From Lachnospiraceae bacterium AC2012 (GTDB taxonomy: Bacteria; Bacillota; Clostridia; Lachnospirales; Lachnospiraceae), in the NCBI GenBank assembly GCA_000702525.1, contig JNIN01000002.1, positions 186,001 to 250,000 of the forward strand: DNA of 64,000 bases, read 5' to 3'. Below, piece after piece: positions 17,436-26,336 of the stretch. Made by a program: the position numbers and the translations under genes. The notes beneath the pieces were generated by a model, which was not told the origin of the DNA, made no database searches, and saw only the letters and a program-made list of their open reading frames with translations. How positions within the stretch are numbered: position 1 is the first letter of the stretch; every line of letters begins with the position of its first letter.

Positions 17436-18163
17436 ACATAAACCAATGCAAAGCCAATGACAAGTCCCGTGATATTCATCACCTTGTCGTTGGTTTTTAT
17501 AATATGTGGAATTAATTCTTCGAATACGATATAAACAATCATTCCCGTTGCAACGCAAAGAAGGAAACCAACGAACTGTTCCGTCATAAGTGGACTGATT
17601 GCAAACATGGCAAGACCACCAAGGAATGTTGCAATCGTAACCAATCCAAGTACAACCGCTTTTTCATATCTTCCACGATGACTTTCTCGAAGCGCGGAAT
17701 AAATCAGCATTCCGACAGGAATATTATGTAAACTGATTCCAATCGCAAAGAGAAGACCATCTCTAGGTTCCATCATAGATACGGAATATACACTCATTCC
17801 CTCTACAAAATTGTGAATCAGAAGAGCAACAGCAGCAATCAATCCGATATGTTCTGCATTTTCATGATCATGTGTCTCCGGTGTATCCTCGTGATGCGCA
17901 TGATCTGGCGATAACTTGTCCAATACTGCAAGTAAAATAACTCCAGCAGCAATGAATGCAAGAGTGAGCCATAATCCAAAAACAGGTTCAACCTCTTCTT
18001 GTAAATCTGAATACAAATCAAAAACTAAAAGTGATGCAAGTGCTCCAAGTGCCATCGCCATAGAGAAATGTTCCAAACGCTCTGTATCATGCATGACACG
18101 AATAATCAGTGCACCAATCATCACCGAAACACCAGCTAAAAAAGTAATTAGTAATGCTATCAT
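17417..18163 (-). CDS. ZIP-family metal transporter
   Basis: A 248-residue ZIP transporter with eight predicted TMs. TM4 and TM5 carry the metal-site motifs HNFVEGMSV and SLHNIPVGM. The loop between TM3 and TM4 is His-rich (DHAHHEDTPETHDHENAEH), typical for zinc. The family moves Zn2+ or other divalent metals into the cytosol. TATGAGGTATAGAA precedes the ATG. An ArsR-type operator (18205-18226) identical in half-sites to those of the cadA-like operon lies in the promoter region, and Fur-type boxes lie further up. Confidence 0.9.
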   Translation of the reverse strand: MIALLITFLAGVSVMIGALIIRVMHDTERLEHFSMAMALGALASLLVFDLYSDLQEEVEPVFGLWLTLAFIAAGVILLAVLDKLSPDHAHHEDTPETHDHENAEHIGLIAAVALLIHNFVEGMSVYSVSMMEPRDGLLFAIGISLHNIPVGMLIYSALRESHRGRYEKAVVLGLVTIATFLGGLAMFAISPLMTEQFVGFLLCVATGMIVYIVFEELIPHIIKTNDKVMNITGLVIGFALVYVSSLIG

Positions 18164-18204
18164 TTCTATACCTCATATATAATTTGTAAAGCAAATCCTA
18201 TAAA

Positions 18205-18226
18205 ACAATTAAATAAACATTTAATT
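18205..18226. promoter_or_regulatory. ArsR-type operator before ZIP
   Basis: AATTAAA (18207-18213), 6 bp, TTTAATT (18220-18226), preceded by AC. The same dyad and spacing occurs twice between arsR and the HMA gene (26815-26838, 26886-26915); the copy at 26815 differs at only one base in the core. Confidence 0.7.
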
Positions 18227-18310
18227 TGCAACTTATTTGCATTTTTAAGACCTATATAAATATGCAATACATTTGCATTTTTGTCAAACCTTTTTTGCAA
18301 ATAATTTGCA
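18227..18310. promoter_or_regulatory. Three Fur-type boxes TGCAA-N5-TTGCA
   Basis: Exact TGCAA-N5-TTGCA dyads at 18227-18241, 18263-18277 and 18296-18310. The last (TGCAAAT-A-ATTTGCA) is a perfect 7-1-7 palindrome, the geometry of Fur-family sites, and overlaps the -35 of the MATE promoter. The same dyad lies on the promoter of the Fur-family gene at 37117. Confidence 0.72.
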
Positions 18311-18334
18311 TTTTTGGCAGTTCGCATCTAAAAT
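18306..18334 (+). promoter_or_regulatory. Promoter of the first MATE gene
   Basis: TTGCAT (18306-18311), 17-bp spacer, TAAAAT (18329-18334). The -35 shares five bases with the third Fur-type box, so a bound repressor would block it. Confidence 0.65.
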
Positions 18335-18353
18335 AGTCCTACGAGGTAGACAT

Positions 18354-19766
18354 ATGAACGAACAAATGAAATCGAATAAAATCATAGAAAAAACGAAAAG
18401 CAATCATACATCGGATAAAAACGGCATCACAAATGGAGTGATTTGGAAACAGATTCTGTATTTCTTTTTCCCAATCTTAATTGGTGCCTTTTTTCAAACG
18501 TTATATAACACGGTCGATGCCGCCATTGTAGGGCAGTTCGCCGGAAAACTTGCGCTCGCAAGTGTTGGTGGATCTTCCGGACAGATGCTAGACTTTGTCT
18601 TCAGTTTCTTTATGGGACTTTCTACAGGTGCAACGGTCATTATTGCGCAGTATTTTGGGGCAGAAGAGTATAAGAAAGTGGATGACGCCCTGCATACCGC
18701 CTATACCTTCGCATTAGTCGGAGGAATCGTGCTTGGTATCATCAGTATTTTCCTGACAAGACCATTTCTTCGTCTTCTGAAGACGCCGGAAAATCTGATG
18801 GATTTATCTACCATCTATATGAGAACACTGTTTTCCGGTCTCGTATTAGCATTGATTTTCAATATCGGTTCCGGAATCCTACGTGCCATTGGCGATAGTA
18901 AAAGACCACTTTATATCCTCATGGCCTGTGCCGCTGTGAATATCGTGCTCGATCTCATATTTGTAAAAACATTACACATGGGTGTTCTCGGCGCAGGCAT
19001 TGCAACCAATATCGCGCAGTTTGTCTCTGCCATCCTGGTAACCTGGCTTCTCATGAAACGAACACCGGGACTGCAGCTATCCCTAAAGCGCCTTCATATC
19101 ACACCTAAAACCCTTGGAAAGATTCTACGCATCGGCCTTCCAACCGCGATTGCAGGTTCCATGTTTAATGTCGCCAATATGATCATCCAGAGTTCTCTGA
19201 ACCTCATGGGTGTAAATACTGTCGCTGCATGGACTGCCTACGGACGAATTGATGCGCTTTGGTGGATGATTAACCGTGCCTTCTCTATTTCTATCACGAC
19301 CTTTGTCGGACAGAATTTCGGTGCCGCCAAGACAGAACGAATTAAAAAAGCGGTACGAGAAGTGCTCGCTATGGAAATTTGCTCCGGTATGGTGATGTCC
19401 GCCATCATCCTGACCTTTGCACCGTTTCTACTGCGATTTTTCGCCGATAGTACCGATGTCATCTCCATCGGTATACAGATGTCACGTATCATTGCGCCAG
19501 CCTACGCTGTTTATGCCATTGTTGAAATCCTAGCGTCAACGCTTCGCGCAGAAAATTACGTCTATATCACAACCATCGTAAACCTGCTCGGCGTATGCGT
19601 CTATCGTATCGTTTGGGTCAAATTCATCGTTCCTAATGGGAGCCTGAAACAGATTTTGCTCTGTTATCCGATTAGTTGGACCATACTGGCTGTCTTTATG
19701 GTGATCTACTACATCGTAATGCAGCCAAAGATCTTGAAACGACTGAAAAACCCAAATGCATTATAA
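18354..19766 (+). CDS. MATE-family efflux transporter
   Basis: A 470-residue, 12-TM antiporter of the MATE/DinF family (PLYILMACAAVNIVLDLIF and GAGIATNIAQ are typical). MATE proteins export cationic drugs or metabolites with Na+ or H+. I start at 18354 behind ACGAGGTAGACAT; the open frame extends upstream through the operator region, where it cannot be coding. Three Fur-type boxes precede it, and the only other MATE gene in the window follows a Fur-family gene with the same box, which suggests a metal-linked or stress role. A radical SAM gene follows 22 bp downstream. Confidence 0.9.
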   Translation: MNEQMKSNKIIEKTKSNHTSDKNGITNGVIWKQILYFFFPILIGAFFQTLYNTVDAAIVGQFAGKLALASVGGSSGQMLDFVFSFFMGLSTGATVIIAQYFGAEEYKKVDDALHTAYTFALVGGIVLGIISIFLTRPFLRLLKTPENLMDLSTIYMRTLFSGLVLALIFNIGSGILRAIGDSKRPLYILMACAAVNIVLDLIFVKTLHMGVLGAGIATNIAQFVSAILVTWLLMKRTPGLQLSLKRLHITPKTLGKILRIGLPTAIAGSMFNVANMIIQSSLNLMGVNTVAAWTAYGRIDALWWMINRAFSISITTFVGQNFGAAKTERIKKAVREVLAMEICSGMVMSAIILTFAPFLLRFFADSTDVISIGIQMSRIIAPAYAVYAIVEILASTLRAENYVYITTIVNLLGVCVYRIVWVKFIVPNGSLKQILLCYPISWTILAVFMVIYYIVMQPKILKRLKNPNAL

Positions 19767-19788
19767 AATCACATAAAGGATCATCGAT

Positions 19789-20817
19789 ATGAATACGATA
19801 AATACAACAACTTTAAACGAATATCATGCCTGCCATCTCTGCCCACGTCATTGTGGCATCAATAGAAATGATGCGAAAACCGGTTTCTGCAGACAGACCA
19901 GCACCATCCGTGCAGCAAGAGCAGCGTTACATTTCTGGGAAGAGCCTTGCATCTCCGGCACATCCGGATCAGGTGCAGTCTTCTTTAGCGGATGCACTCT
20001 TCGCTGTGTTTTCTGTCAAAATGAGGGAATCGCAAAGGGTGATATCGGAAAAGAACTATCGAAAGAACGTCTTGCAGAAATTTTCCTCGAATTACAAGAA
20101 AAAGGTGCCAACAATATCAATCTTGTGACAGGTGGACATTTCCAGCCTTCCATTGCGGAAGCACTCGAAGATGCCAAGGCGAACGGACTGATGATTCCCA
20201 TCGTCTATAACACCAGTTCCTACGAATCCCTCGATACCATTCGAAGCCTCGATGGACTGGTAGACATCTACCTGCCGGACTTAAAATACTTTGACAGTAC
20301 CTTATCCATGCGCTATAGCCACGCCGCGGATTATTTTCAGATTGCTTCCAAAAATATCGAAGAAATGGTACGTCAGACCGGTGAGCCACTGTTTCGCATC
20401 AAGCCAGAGCACAGCATGCAGGAAAGCTACGAGATGTGGGAATCCGAAGCGGCTCTACCAATCTCTGCGACGGAATATAATGAAATCTGCGATATGGACG
20501 AAGAAGCAGAGATTCTCATGCAGCGCGGAACCATTGTAAGACACCTCCTGCTTCCGGGCTGTACCGAAGACTCCAAGCGCGTGATCGGATACCTTCTGGA
20601 TACGTTTGGAGATGAAATCTATATCAGTATTATGAACCAATTTACGCCACTGAAAAATGTAGAAGACTATCCGGAACTGAATCGTAAAGTAACAGAAAAG
20701 GAATACGATGAGGTTATCCAATTTGCCATCAACCATGGAATTGAAAATGCCTTTATTCAAGAGGGGGATGTCGCAGAAGAAAGCTTCATTCCATCCTTTG
20801 ATTATGAAGGTTTATAA
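19789..20817 (+). CDS. Radical SAM protein, PflX / pyruvate-formate-lyase-activase-like
   Basis: A 342-residue radical SAM enzyme. An N-terminal Cys cluster (CHLCPRHCGINR, then GFCRQ) is followed by the 4Fe-4S motif CTLRCVFCQN near residue 70, and NLVTGGHFQPS and DIYLPDLKY as in PflX-like proteins. The family resembles glycyl-radical activases but its substrate is unknown. Between DYFQIASKN and GTIVRHLLLPG the chain is about 35 residues longer than usual (PLFRIKPEHSMQESYEMW region). AAAGGATCATCGAT precedes the ATG. It may be co-transcribed with MATE. Confidence 0.85.
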   Translation: MNTINTTTLNEYHACHLCPRHCGINRNDAKTGFCRQTSTIRAARAALHFWEEPCISGTSGSGAVFFSGCTLRCVFCQNEGIAKGDIGKELSKERLAEIFLELQEKGANNINLVTGGHFQPSIAEALEDAKANGLMIPIVYNTSSYESLDTIRSLDGLVDIYLPDLKYFDSTLSMRYSHAADYFQIASKNIEEMVRQTGEPLFRIKPEHSMQESYEMWESEAALPISATEYNEICDMDEEAEILMQRGTIVRHLLLPGCTEDSKRVIGYLLDTFGDEIYISIMNQFTPLKNVEDYPELNRKVTEKEYDEVIQFAINHGIENAFIQEGDVAEESFIPSFDYEGL

Positions 20818-20922
20818 AATTTCTATTAATCGTCCGTTTCTCATATAATTCTCTTTCAGAGTTCGATATAATAAATACGTTACATGATTTGAACTTGAAT
20901 TTTCTGGGGAGAAAATGAGATT

Positions 20923-23115
20923 ATGGGCGATTATTCTGCTTCATTAGGCAATCTTAAACAGTTCGATGAAGATCAAATGGAAGAAATTAGAATCGGCATG
21001 GAAGAGGGGCTGGATGTCTCTATTTATGCGGATCCTGAATATATGCCCCTGCAAATGGAAGCCATCCGCTTGGGATTGGAAAAGGGGCTCGACGTTTCTA
21101 AATATGCAAATCGTAAATTTGACTGGTTCCAAATGGATGAAATCCGCTTGGGACTGGAATATGATTTACCCGTTTCACGCTATGCAAATCCCGAACTATC
21201 TTATCAAATTATGCATGAAATCCGTCTCGGCTTAGCAGCGGGCATCGACCTCGGCCGTAGAACTGACCTGGATTGGAAGACCCTGGAACAATTGCGCCTT
21301 GCGCATACTTATGGCATCGATTTAGATTCCTATGTAGATCGGGGTTACAACTCTTATCAACTCGAAGAAATCAGAATTGCTCTGGAAACCGGCATCGATA
21401 TAGATCTCTATCTACGGCCGGACTTTCGTGCTGCAGCAATTCGGGAGATTCGTTTGGGATTAGAAGAATTCGTAGATGTATCCGTTTATGCCAAAGTTGA
21501 ATACAGTTGGATGCAAATGCGAGAATTACGCCTTGCTTTGTCCGAACAGTTAGATGTCTCAAAATTCAGCAGTCCGCTCTACAATTGGCGACAGATGCGA
21601 GAAATTCGCCTGGGTCTTGCAGATGGTCTGAATATCGATGTCTATAATAACCTCATGTACACGGAATACGACATGCATAACATGCGTGTTGCCTTACTGA
21701 AAACTGTGGATATCACAGGAAGTAATCAGCAACATAACATTTCCACGACTAATTTCCAGATTTTTGTTTCCGAAGATGGAATGGAAGCGGACTTTACACT
21801 CCTTAGTCCACTCCATGGCCGTACGAAAACCAAAATACGAAATATATTAAAAGAAAATGGGATTACTACCGGTGTTCAGAAAACCATGCTGGAAAAGCTG
21901 ATCTCGGAGCACCGCCTAAATACGCCTTATATTCTTGCTACGGGCGTTCCATCGCAAAAGGGACGCGATGGGTACTATCAGTTTTCCTTCGACCCAAAAC
22001 TCATTCGTTCGAAAACAAATAGCGATGGCTTATTAGATCTGAATAACGGACAGTTTTTTCATATCGTAAAAAAAGGAGAGAAACTGGCAGTTTATCAACC
22101 GGCTGAAAATGGGAAAGACGGCTACAATGTCTATGGGGAAACCCTCCCTGCCAAACGTGGAAAAGAGCAGAAAAGGCTCCATGGCAAGGGTGTCATCCTC
22201 CTTCCCGACGGAAAAACCTACCAGGCGCTTACGGATGGATGCGTCAAATATTATGAAGAAAAATCCGAACTGAATGTTGTGAAGATGGTGGTCTACAATG
22301 AAGTCACCCTCGCCACCGGCGATATCCATTTCGAAGGAAATGTTTACGTTACCGGAATGGTCGGCGACGGCGTCACCATCACAGCAACAGAAGATATCAT
22401 TGTAGATGGACCTGTTGAAGCAGCCCATCTGCGCGCAGGTAAAAATATCTATCTCCGCCGTGGCATTCATGGGAAACACCGTGGAACCCTCTATGCAGAT
22501 GGTTCCATTATCTCTAGTTTCTGTGAATCCGTTAAAATCCACTGTGGTGAAAATTTCCATACCAATTATTGTATGGATGTTCGCGCTGAAATCGAAGGAT
22601 TTACGGAAATCATGGGTAAGAAAGGCTCTATCGTAGGCGGTTACATCGAAAGCTTATGCGGTATCACCTGCACAACCATTGGTAATCCTGCCGGCATTGA
22701 AACGCATATTCGAATTGGGCCTACGGAAAAAATGACGGAGCGGATTCGGTATATGTTAATGGCAGATGACCGTGTTCGAAAGGAATTATTGTTATTGCAA
22801 AAAGGTCTTGAAAAATTCCATACGCAATATAAACCGGAAGTTTATCACAATATGGATATGTACAAGAAAATTGAAAATGCAATCTATACCAAAAACCTCG
22901 AGATGCAACAGTTAAATGAGGCGGAGCAAAAACTAGATTCTGAGATGTATGAAGTTCGAAATGCCAAAGTCATCGTTCGTAAAAAGGTATACGAAGGGGT
23001 CGACGTACGAATCGAAGATGTAAAATGGGAGGCTACCGAATCTGAAAACATCAATCTCTGTAAAAAACAGAACAATATCGTGGTAAATAGAAACAACGAC
23101 TCATTGGAGAAATAA
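20923..23115 (+). CDS. DUF342/FapA-domain protein with ten N-terminal 25-residue repeats
   Basis: A 730-residue cytosolic protein. Residues about 18-275 are ten tandem repeats of 25-26 residues with consensus QMxEIRLGLExGLDVSxYAxPxY; repeats 4, 5 and 10 are the most diverged. Residues about 300-620 form the FapA (DUF342) beta-helix region (DGPVEAAHLRAGKNIYLRRGIHG, TEIMGKKGSIVGGYIES), then a coiled coil to about 700. FapA-type proteins are polymer-forming scaffolds linked to flagella or cell-surface sites; the repeat array is an add-on of unknown role. The HD-GYP gene starts 1 bp after its stop. GGGGAGAAAATGAGATT precedes the ATG. Confidence 0.88.
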   Translation: MGDYSASLGNLKQFDEDQMEEIRIGMEEGLDVSIYADPEYMPLQMEAIRLGLEKGLDVSKYANRKFDWFQMDEIRLGLEYDLPVSRYANPELSYQIMHEIRLGLAAGIDLGRRTDLDWKTLEQLRLAHTYGIDLDSYVDRGYNSYQLEEIRIALETGIDIDLYLRPDFRAAAIREIRLGLEEFVDVSVYAKVEYSWMQMRELRLALSEQLDVSKFSSPLYNWRQMREIRLGLADGLNIDVYNNLMYTEYDMHNMRVALLKTVDITGSNQQHNISTTNFQIFVSEDGMEADFTLLSPLHGRTKTKIRNILKENGITTGVQKTMLEKLISEHRLNTPYILATGVPSQKGRDGYYQFSFDPKLIRSKTNSDGLLDLNNGQFFHIVKKGEKLAVYQPAENGKDGYNVYGETLPAKRGKEQKRLHGKGVILLPDGKTYQALTDGCVKYYEEKSELNVVKMVVYNEVTLATGDIHFEGNVYVTGMVGDGVTITATEDIIVDGPVEAAHLRAGKNIYLRRGIHGKHRGTLYADGSIISSFCESVKIHCGENFHTNYCMDVRAEIEGFTEIMGKKGSIVGGYIESLCGITCTTIGNPAGIETHIRIGPTEKMTERIRYMLMADDRVRKELLLLQKGLEKFHTQYKPEVYHNMDMYKKIENAIYTKNLEMQQLNEAEQKLDSEMYEVRNAKVIVRKKVYEGVDVRIEDVKWEATESENINLCKKQNNIVVNRNNDSLEK

Positions 23116-23116
23116 C

Positions 23117-23767
23117 ATGGATAGAAAAATATTATCTGAAGCAACCAACAATCAACATCTCATCAAAATGATGGGGGCTCTCATCGAGATGCGAGACCTC
23201 GATCGTACGGATCATATTGAAAATGTCGGTCGAATTGTACAAACGATCGGATACGAATACCTTCGCCTTTATCCAAAATGCGGTCTGACAAAAGACGATA
23301 TCGATACCTATATGGTGGCTTCTTACCTCCATGACATTGGTAAAATCACAATTCCTGACAGTATTCTATTAAAGCCAGGAAAGCTTACCACGCAGGAATT
23401 TGATATGATAAAAAGCCATACCAGTCGAGGTTGTAATCTGTTAACACATTTCCAGGATTTACTGGAAGAGAAGTACCTACGTGCAGCATTGGATATCTGT
23501 AAACATCATCATGAGCGTTACGATGGAACAGGTTATCCTGACAAACTCGTTGGTGATTCCATCCCGATTTCTGCTCAATTAACGAGTATTGCAGATGTCT
23601 ACGATTCCATCTTGCATGAAAGTGTTTATGAAATTGCCCATACCAAAGAAGAAGCCTTCCACATGATCATTTCCGGTCAGTGTGGTATGTTTTCGCCGAA
23701 AATCCTCGAATGCTTCCGCAATGTACAATCGGAACTCGAGCAAATCGAAAGTTCTGCCATGATTTAA
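23117..23767 (+). CDS. HD-GYP domain protein, putative c-di-GMP phosphodiesterase
   Basis: A 216-residue protein that is essentially one HD-GYP domain. Motifs: LHDIGK near residue 72 (HD), HTSRGCNLL, KHHHERYDGTGYPDKL near 130 (HHExxDGxGYP) and SIADVYDSI. These residues bind two or three metals and hydrolyse cyclic di-GMP. There is no receiver domain, so the input must come from a partner. Its gene starts directly after the DUF342 gene, which points to a functional pair. TTGGAGAAATAAC, inside the end of the DUF342 gene, is its ribosome binding site. Confidence 0.92.
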   Translation: MDRKILSEATNNQHLIKMMGALIEMRDLDRTDHIENVGRIVQTIGYEYLRLYPKCGLTKDDIDTYMVASYLHDIGKITIPDSILLKPGKLTTQEFDMIKSHTSRGCNLLTHFQDLLEEKYLRAALDICKHHHERYDGTGYPDKLVGDSIPISAQLTSIADVYDSILHESVYEIAHTKEEAFHMIISGQCGMFSPKILECFRNVQSELEQIESSAMI

Positions 23768-23841
23768 GCGCAATGGGGTGGCTTGAAACCGCTTGTTATG
23801 CTATGATTGTGATAAATTTGGATGATGTAGAGGGATAAACT

Positions 23842-24114
23842 ATGGCAAGAAAGAGAGTAGGGGTACAATTCTTCGGACGCGTACAGGGCGTTGGATTTCG
23901 TTGGCGATGCAAAATGATTGCTGCGGAAACAGACCTGACCGGCTTTGCATTTAACGAATCGGATGGAACGGTAAAAGCCGAATTCCAGGGAGAAGAATCC
24001 CATATCAATAAATTACTCTATGAATTAGACCATGATCGTTTCATACGAATCGAACACATGGATATCCGCATCATGCCATTAAAAGAAAATGAATCTGGAT
24101 TTCAGGTATGGTAA
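23842..24114 (+). CDS. acyP: Acylphosphatase
   Basis: A 90-residue acylphosphatase: FFGRVQGVGFRWRCK holds the catalytic Arg and phosphate loop, and GFAFNESDGTVKAEFQGE the catalytic Asn segment (NxxDG; Glu-Ser replace the usual residues between). It hydrolyses acyl phosphates such as acetyl phosphate or carbamoyl phosphate. GTAGAGGGATAAACT precedes the ATG. The stop overlaps the region where the asparaginase begins. Confidence 0.93.
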   Translation: MARKRVGVQFFGRVQGVGFRWRCKMIAAETDLTGFAFNESDGTVKAEFQGEESHINKLLYELDHDRFIRIEHMDIRIMPLKENESGFQVW

Positions 24115-24116
24115 AT

Positions 24117-25118
24117 ATGAATAAGAAAATAATGATTTTAAATACCGGTGGAACTCTATCTTCCGTTATGAAAGACAATGGACTTGCACCGGGACTTACT
24201 GCAGAAAGTCTGCAGAAACAGTTACATATGGTTTCCCAAGGTACAGATCTGTCTATGATGGATCTGTTTTCTTTGGATAGTGCAAATATATTTCCAGAAG
24301 ACTGGGCATTACTTGCGAAAAAGATTGCTGAAATAAAGGATGATTATGATGGTATCGTCGTCATTCATGGAACGGATACGATGGCCTATACCTCTTCCAT
24401 GTTATCTTTCATGTTGCAAAACATCGATATTCCGGTAGTCATCACAGGCTCTCAGCTCTCTATGGCGGATCCCATTGCAGATGCTATGGAGAATTGTCGT
24501 TGCGCGATTCATATGGCTGCATCCGGTATTCCGGGTGTCTACACAGCCTTCAACCGTAAAGTCATGCTGGGATGTCGAACTTCCAAAGTACGTTCCATGT
24601 CCTTTGATGCCTTCGACAGCATTAACTGCCCAAATGTCGCACAGATCAGTTCCCTTGGAATGGAAATCAATCATCAGGTAATTCCATCCAAAAATAATAT
24701 CTTTCATTTGGAAAACCAATTTTCCAACAAGGTATTCATGCTGAAAATGTTTCCGGGCGTACACCGTTCCTTCCTTCACTCTTTACGAGCACAGGGATAC
24801 GAAGGACTCTATATCGAGGCCTACGGTCTTGGCGGTCTACCTTTTATCAATCACGATATCTCCAGTGCGCTTCAGGAACTGGTGGAAGATGGTATGACAG
24901 TGGTTGTCGGCACGCAGGTACGCTATGAAGGAAGTAATTTATCCGTCTATGAAACAGGTAGAAGAGCCTTAGAATCCGGCGTATTACAGGCATACGATAT
25001 GACCTCAGAAGCTGCCATCACAAAACTGATGTGGGTTCTTGGTAAGACCAAAGATCCTAAGCAGATTCGTGACTATTTCCAGGTCAGTCTCTGTGGAGAA
25101 GTGAATATCCCGGAATAA
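24117..25118 (+). CDS. L-asparaginase
   Basis: A 333-residue asparaginase of the cytosolic (type I) size class without signal peptide. NTGGTLSS holds the first catalytic Thr, VIHGTDTMAYTSS the Thr-Asp pair, and SQLSMADPIADAMENC the following helix. It turns asparagine into aspartate and ammonia. An alternative in-frame ATG lies at 24108 inside the acylphosphatase gene; I prefer 24117 because MNKKIMILNTGGT is the usual family N-terminus. Neither has a strong site, so it is probably coupled to acyP. Confidence 0.9.
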   Translation: MNKKIMILNTGGTLSSVMKDNGLAPGLTAESLQKQLHMVSQGTDLSMMDLFSLDSANIFPEDWALLAKKIAEIKDDYDGIVVIHGTDTMAYTSSMLSFMLQNIDIPVVITGSQLSMADPIADAMENCRCAIHMAASGIPGVYTAFNRKVMLGCRTSKVRSMSFDAFDSINCPNVAQISSLGMEINHQVIPSKNNIFHLENQFSNKVFMLKMFPGVHRSFLHSLRAQGYEGLYIEAYGLGGLPFINHDISSALQELVEDGMTVVVGTQVRYEGSNLSVYETGRRALESGVLQAYDMTSEAAITKLMWVLGKTKDPKQIRDYFQVSLCGEVNIPE

Positions 25119-25205
25119 GAATACATAATACGAAATTCATTCGATAAAATCATATCATACACTTTGTATGATATTTTATAGTATATTGCTTGAAAGGAGT
25201 TTTAT

Positions 25206-26291
25206 ATGTTATCACAAGCAAGAGTAAATCGCGTTATTGACGAAATGAAAAATAGAAATCTAGACCAGATGTTAATCAGCGATCCTGTCGCTATCTTCTG
25301 GCTCACAGGCAAATGGGTTCATCCCGGTGAACGTTTTTACGGTCTCTATATCAGCAAGGACAAGGCACCGGTTATGTTTATCAATGCCTTATTCCAATTT
25401 GAAGAAGAAATCGGTGTTGAAAAGGTTTATTTCACAGATACCGACGATATTATCCCCATCTTAAAGCGCTATATCTCTGCAGAGAAGCGACTTGGCGTTG
25501 ATAAGATTCTTCCTGCGAGATTCCTGCTTCCTATGATGGAATCCCGTGTTGCAAGCGGATTTGACAATGGTTCCCTTGCGATCGATGAGACTCGTTCTAT
25601 GAAAGATGCCATGGAAATCGAAATCATGCGCGAGTCTTCACGCATCAACGACCTTTGCATGGAAGACTTCAAGAAACTGGTACAGCCAGGGATCACAGAG
25701 CTTGAAATCGCAGATCAAATGCTCGATATCTACAAGTCTCATGGTGCATCCGGCTATTCCTTTGATCCAATCGTAGCATTTGGTAAAAACGCAGCGGATC
25801 CACATCACATGCCAGACAATACGGCATTAACAGAAGGGGATTGTGTTCTCTTTGATGTCGGTGGCGTTTATCAGAATTACTGTTCCGATATGACAAGAAC
25901 CTTCTTCTATAAATGTGCGCCAACAGAAGAACAGAAGAAGATTTACAACCTTGTAAGACAGGCCAATGAGGAAGCCTTAGAAATGGTACGTCCCGGCATC
26001 GTGATTGCAACGCTCGACCAAAGAGCCCGCGATATTATCACAGACGGTGGTTATGGCGAATACTTCACACACCGACTGGGACATTTCATCGGCATTGAAG
26101 ATCATGAGTACGGTGACGTTTCCTGCACAAATCAGAATCTGGAAAAACCGGGAATCGTACATTCCATTGAGCCAGGAATCTATTGTCCAAAGGCAAATAT
26201 TGGTGTTCGAATCGAAGACCTTGTATTAGTAACAGAAAATGGCCACGAGGTATTAAATCATTACTCCAAAGATATCGAAATCCTCGGATAA
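25206..26291 (+). CDS. M24-family Xaa-Pro aminopeptidase
   Basis: A 361-residue pita-bread metallopeptidase. The N-terminal creatinase-like domain (about 1-125) precedes the catalytic M24 domain. Metal ligands are visible: Asp in LFDVGGVYQNYCSDMTRTF (both Asp), His in HRLGHFIGIEDHE, Glu in SIEPGIYCP and the final Glu in GVRIEDLVLVTENG. It removes N-terminal residues from peptides with proline second. GAAAGGAGTTTTAT gives a strong start. No operon partner is evident. Confidence 0.92.
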   Translation: MLSQARVNRVIDEMKNRNLDQMLISDPVAIFWLTGKWVHPGERFYGLYISKDKAPVMFINALFQFEEEIGVEKVYFTDTDDIIPILKRYISAEKRLGVDKILPARFLLPMMESRVASGFDNGSLAIDETRSMKDAMEIEIMRESSRINDLCMEDFKKLVQPGITELEIADQMLDIYKSHGASGYSFDPIVAFGKNAADPHHMPDNTALTEGDCVLFDVGGVYQNYCSDMTRTFFYKCAPTEEQKKIYNLVRQANEEALEMVRPGIVIATLDQRARDIITDGGYGEYFTHRLGHFIGIEDHEYGDVSCTNQNLEKPGIVHSIEPGIYCPKANIGVRIEDLVLVTENGHEVLNHYSKDIEILG

Positions 26292-26336
26292 TTTCTTACC
26301 AGGTGACCATCTGATTTTATAATCTATATAAGATGA

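Noticed and set aside
20970-21740. About 77-bp periodicity as tandem DNA repeats
   Set aside because: The period is that of the 25-26-residue protein repeats; DNA identity between units is low.
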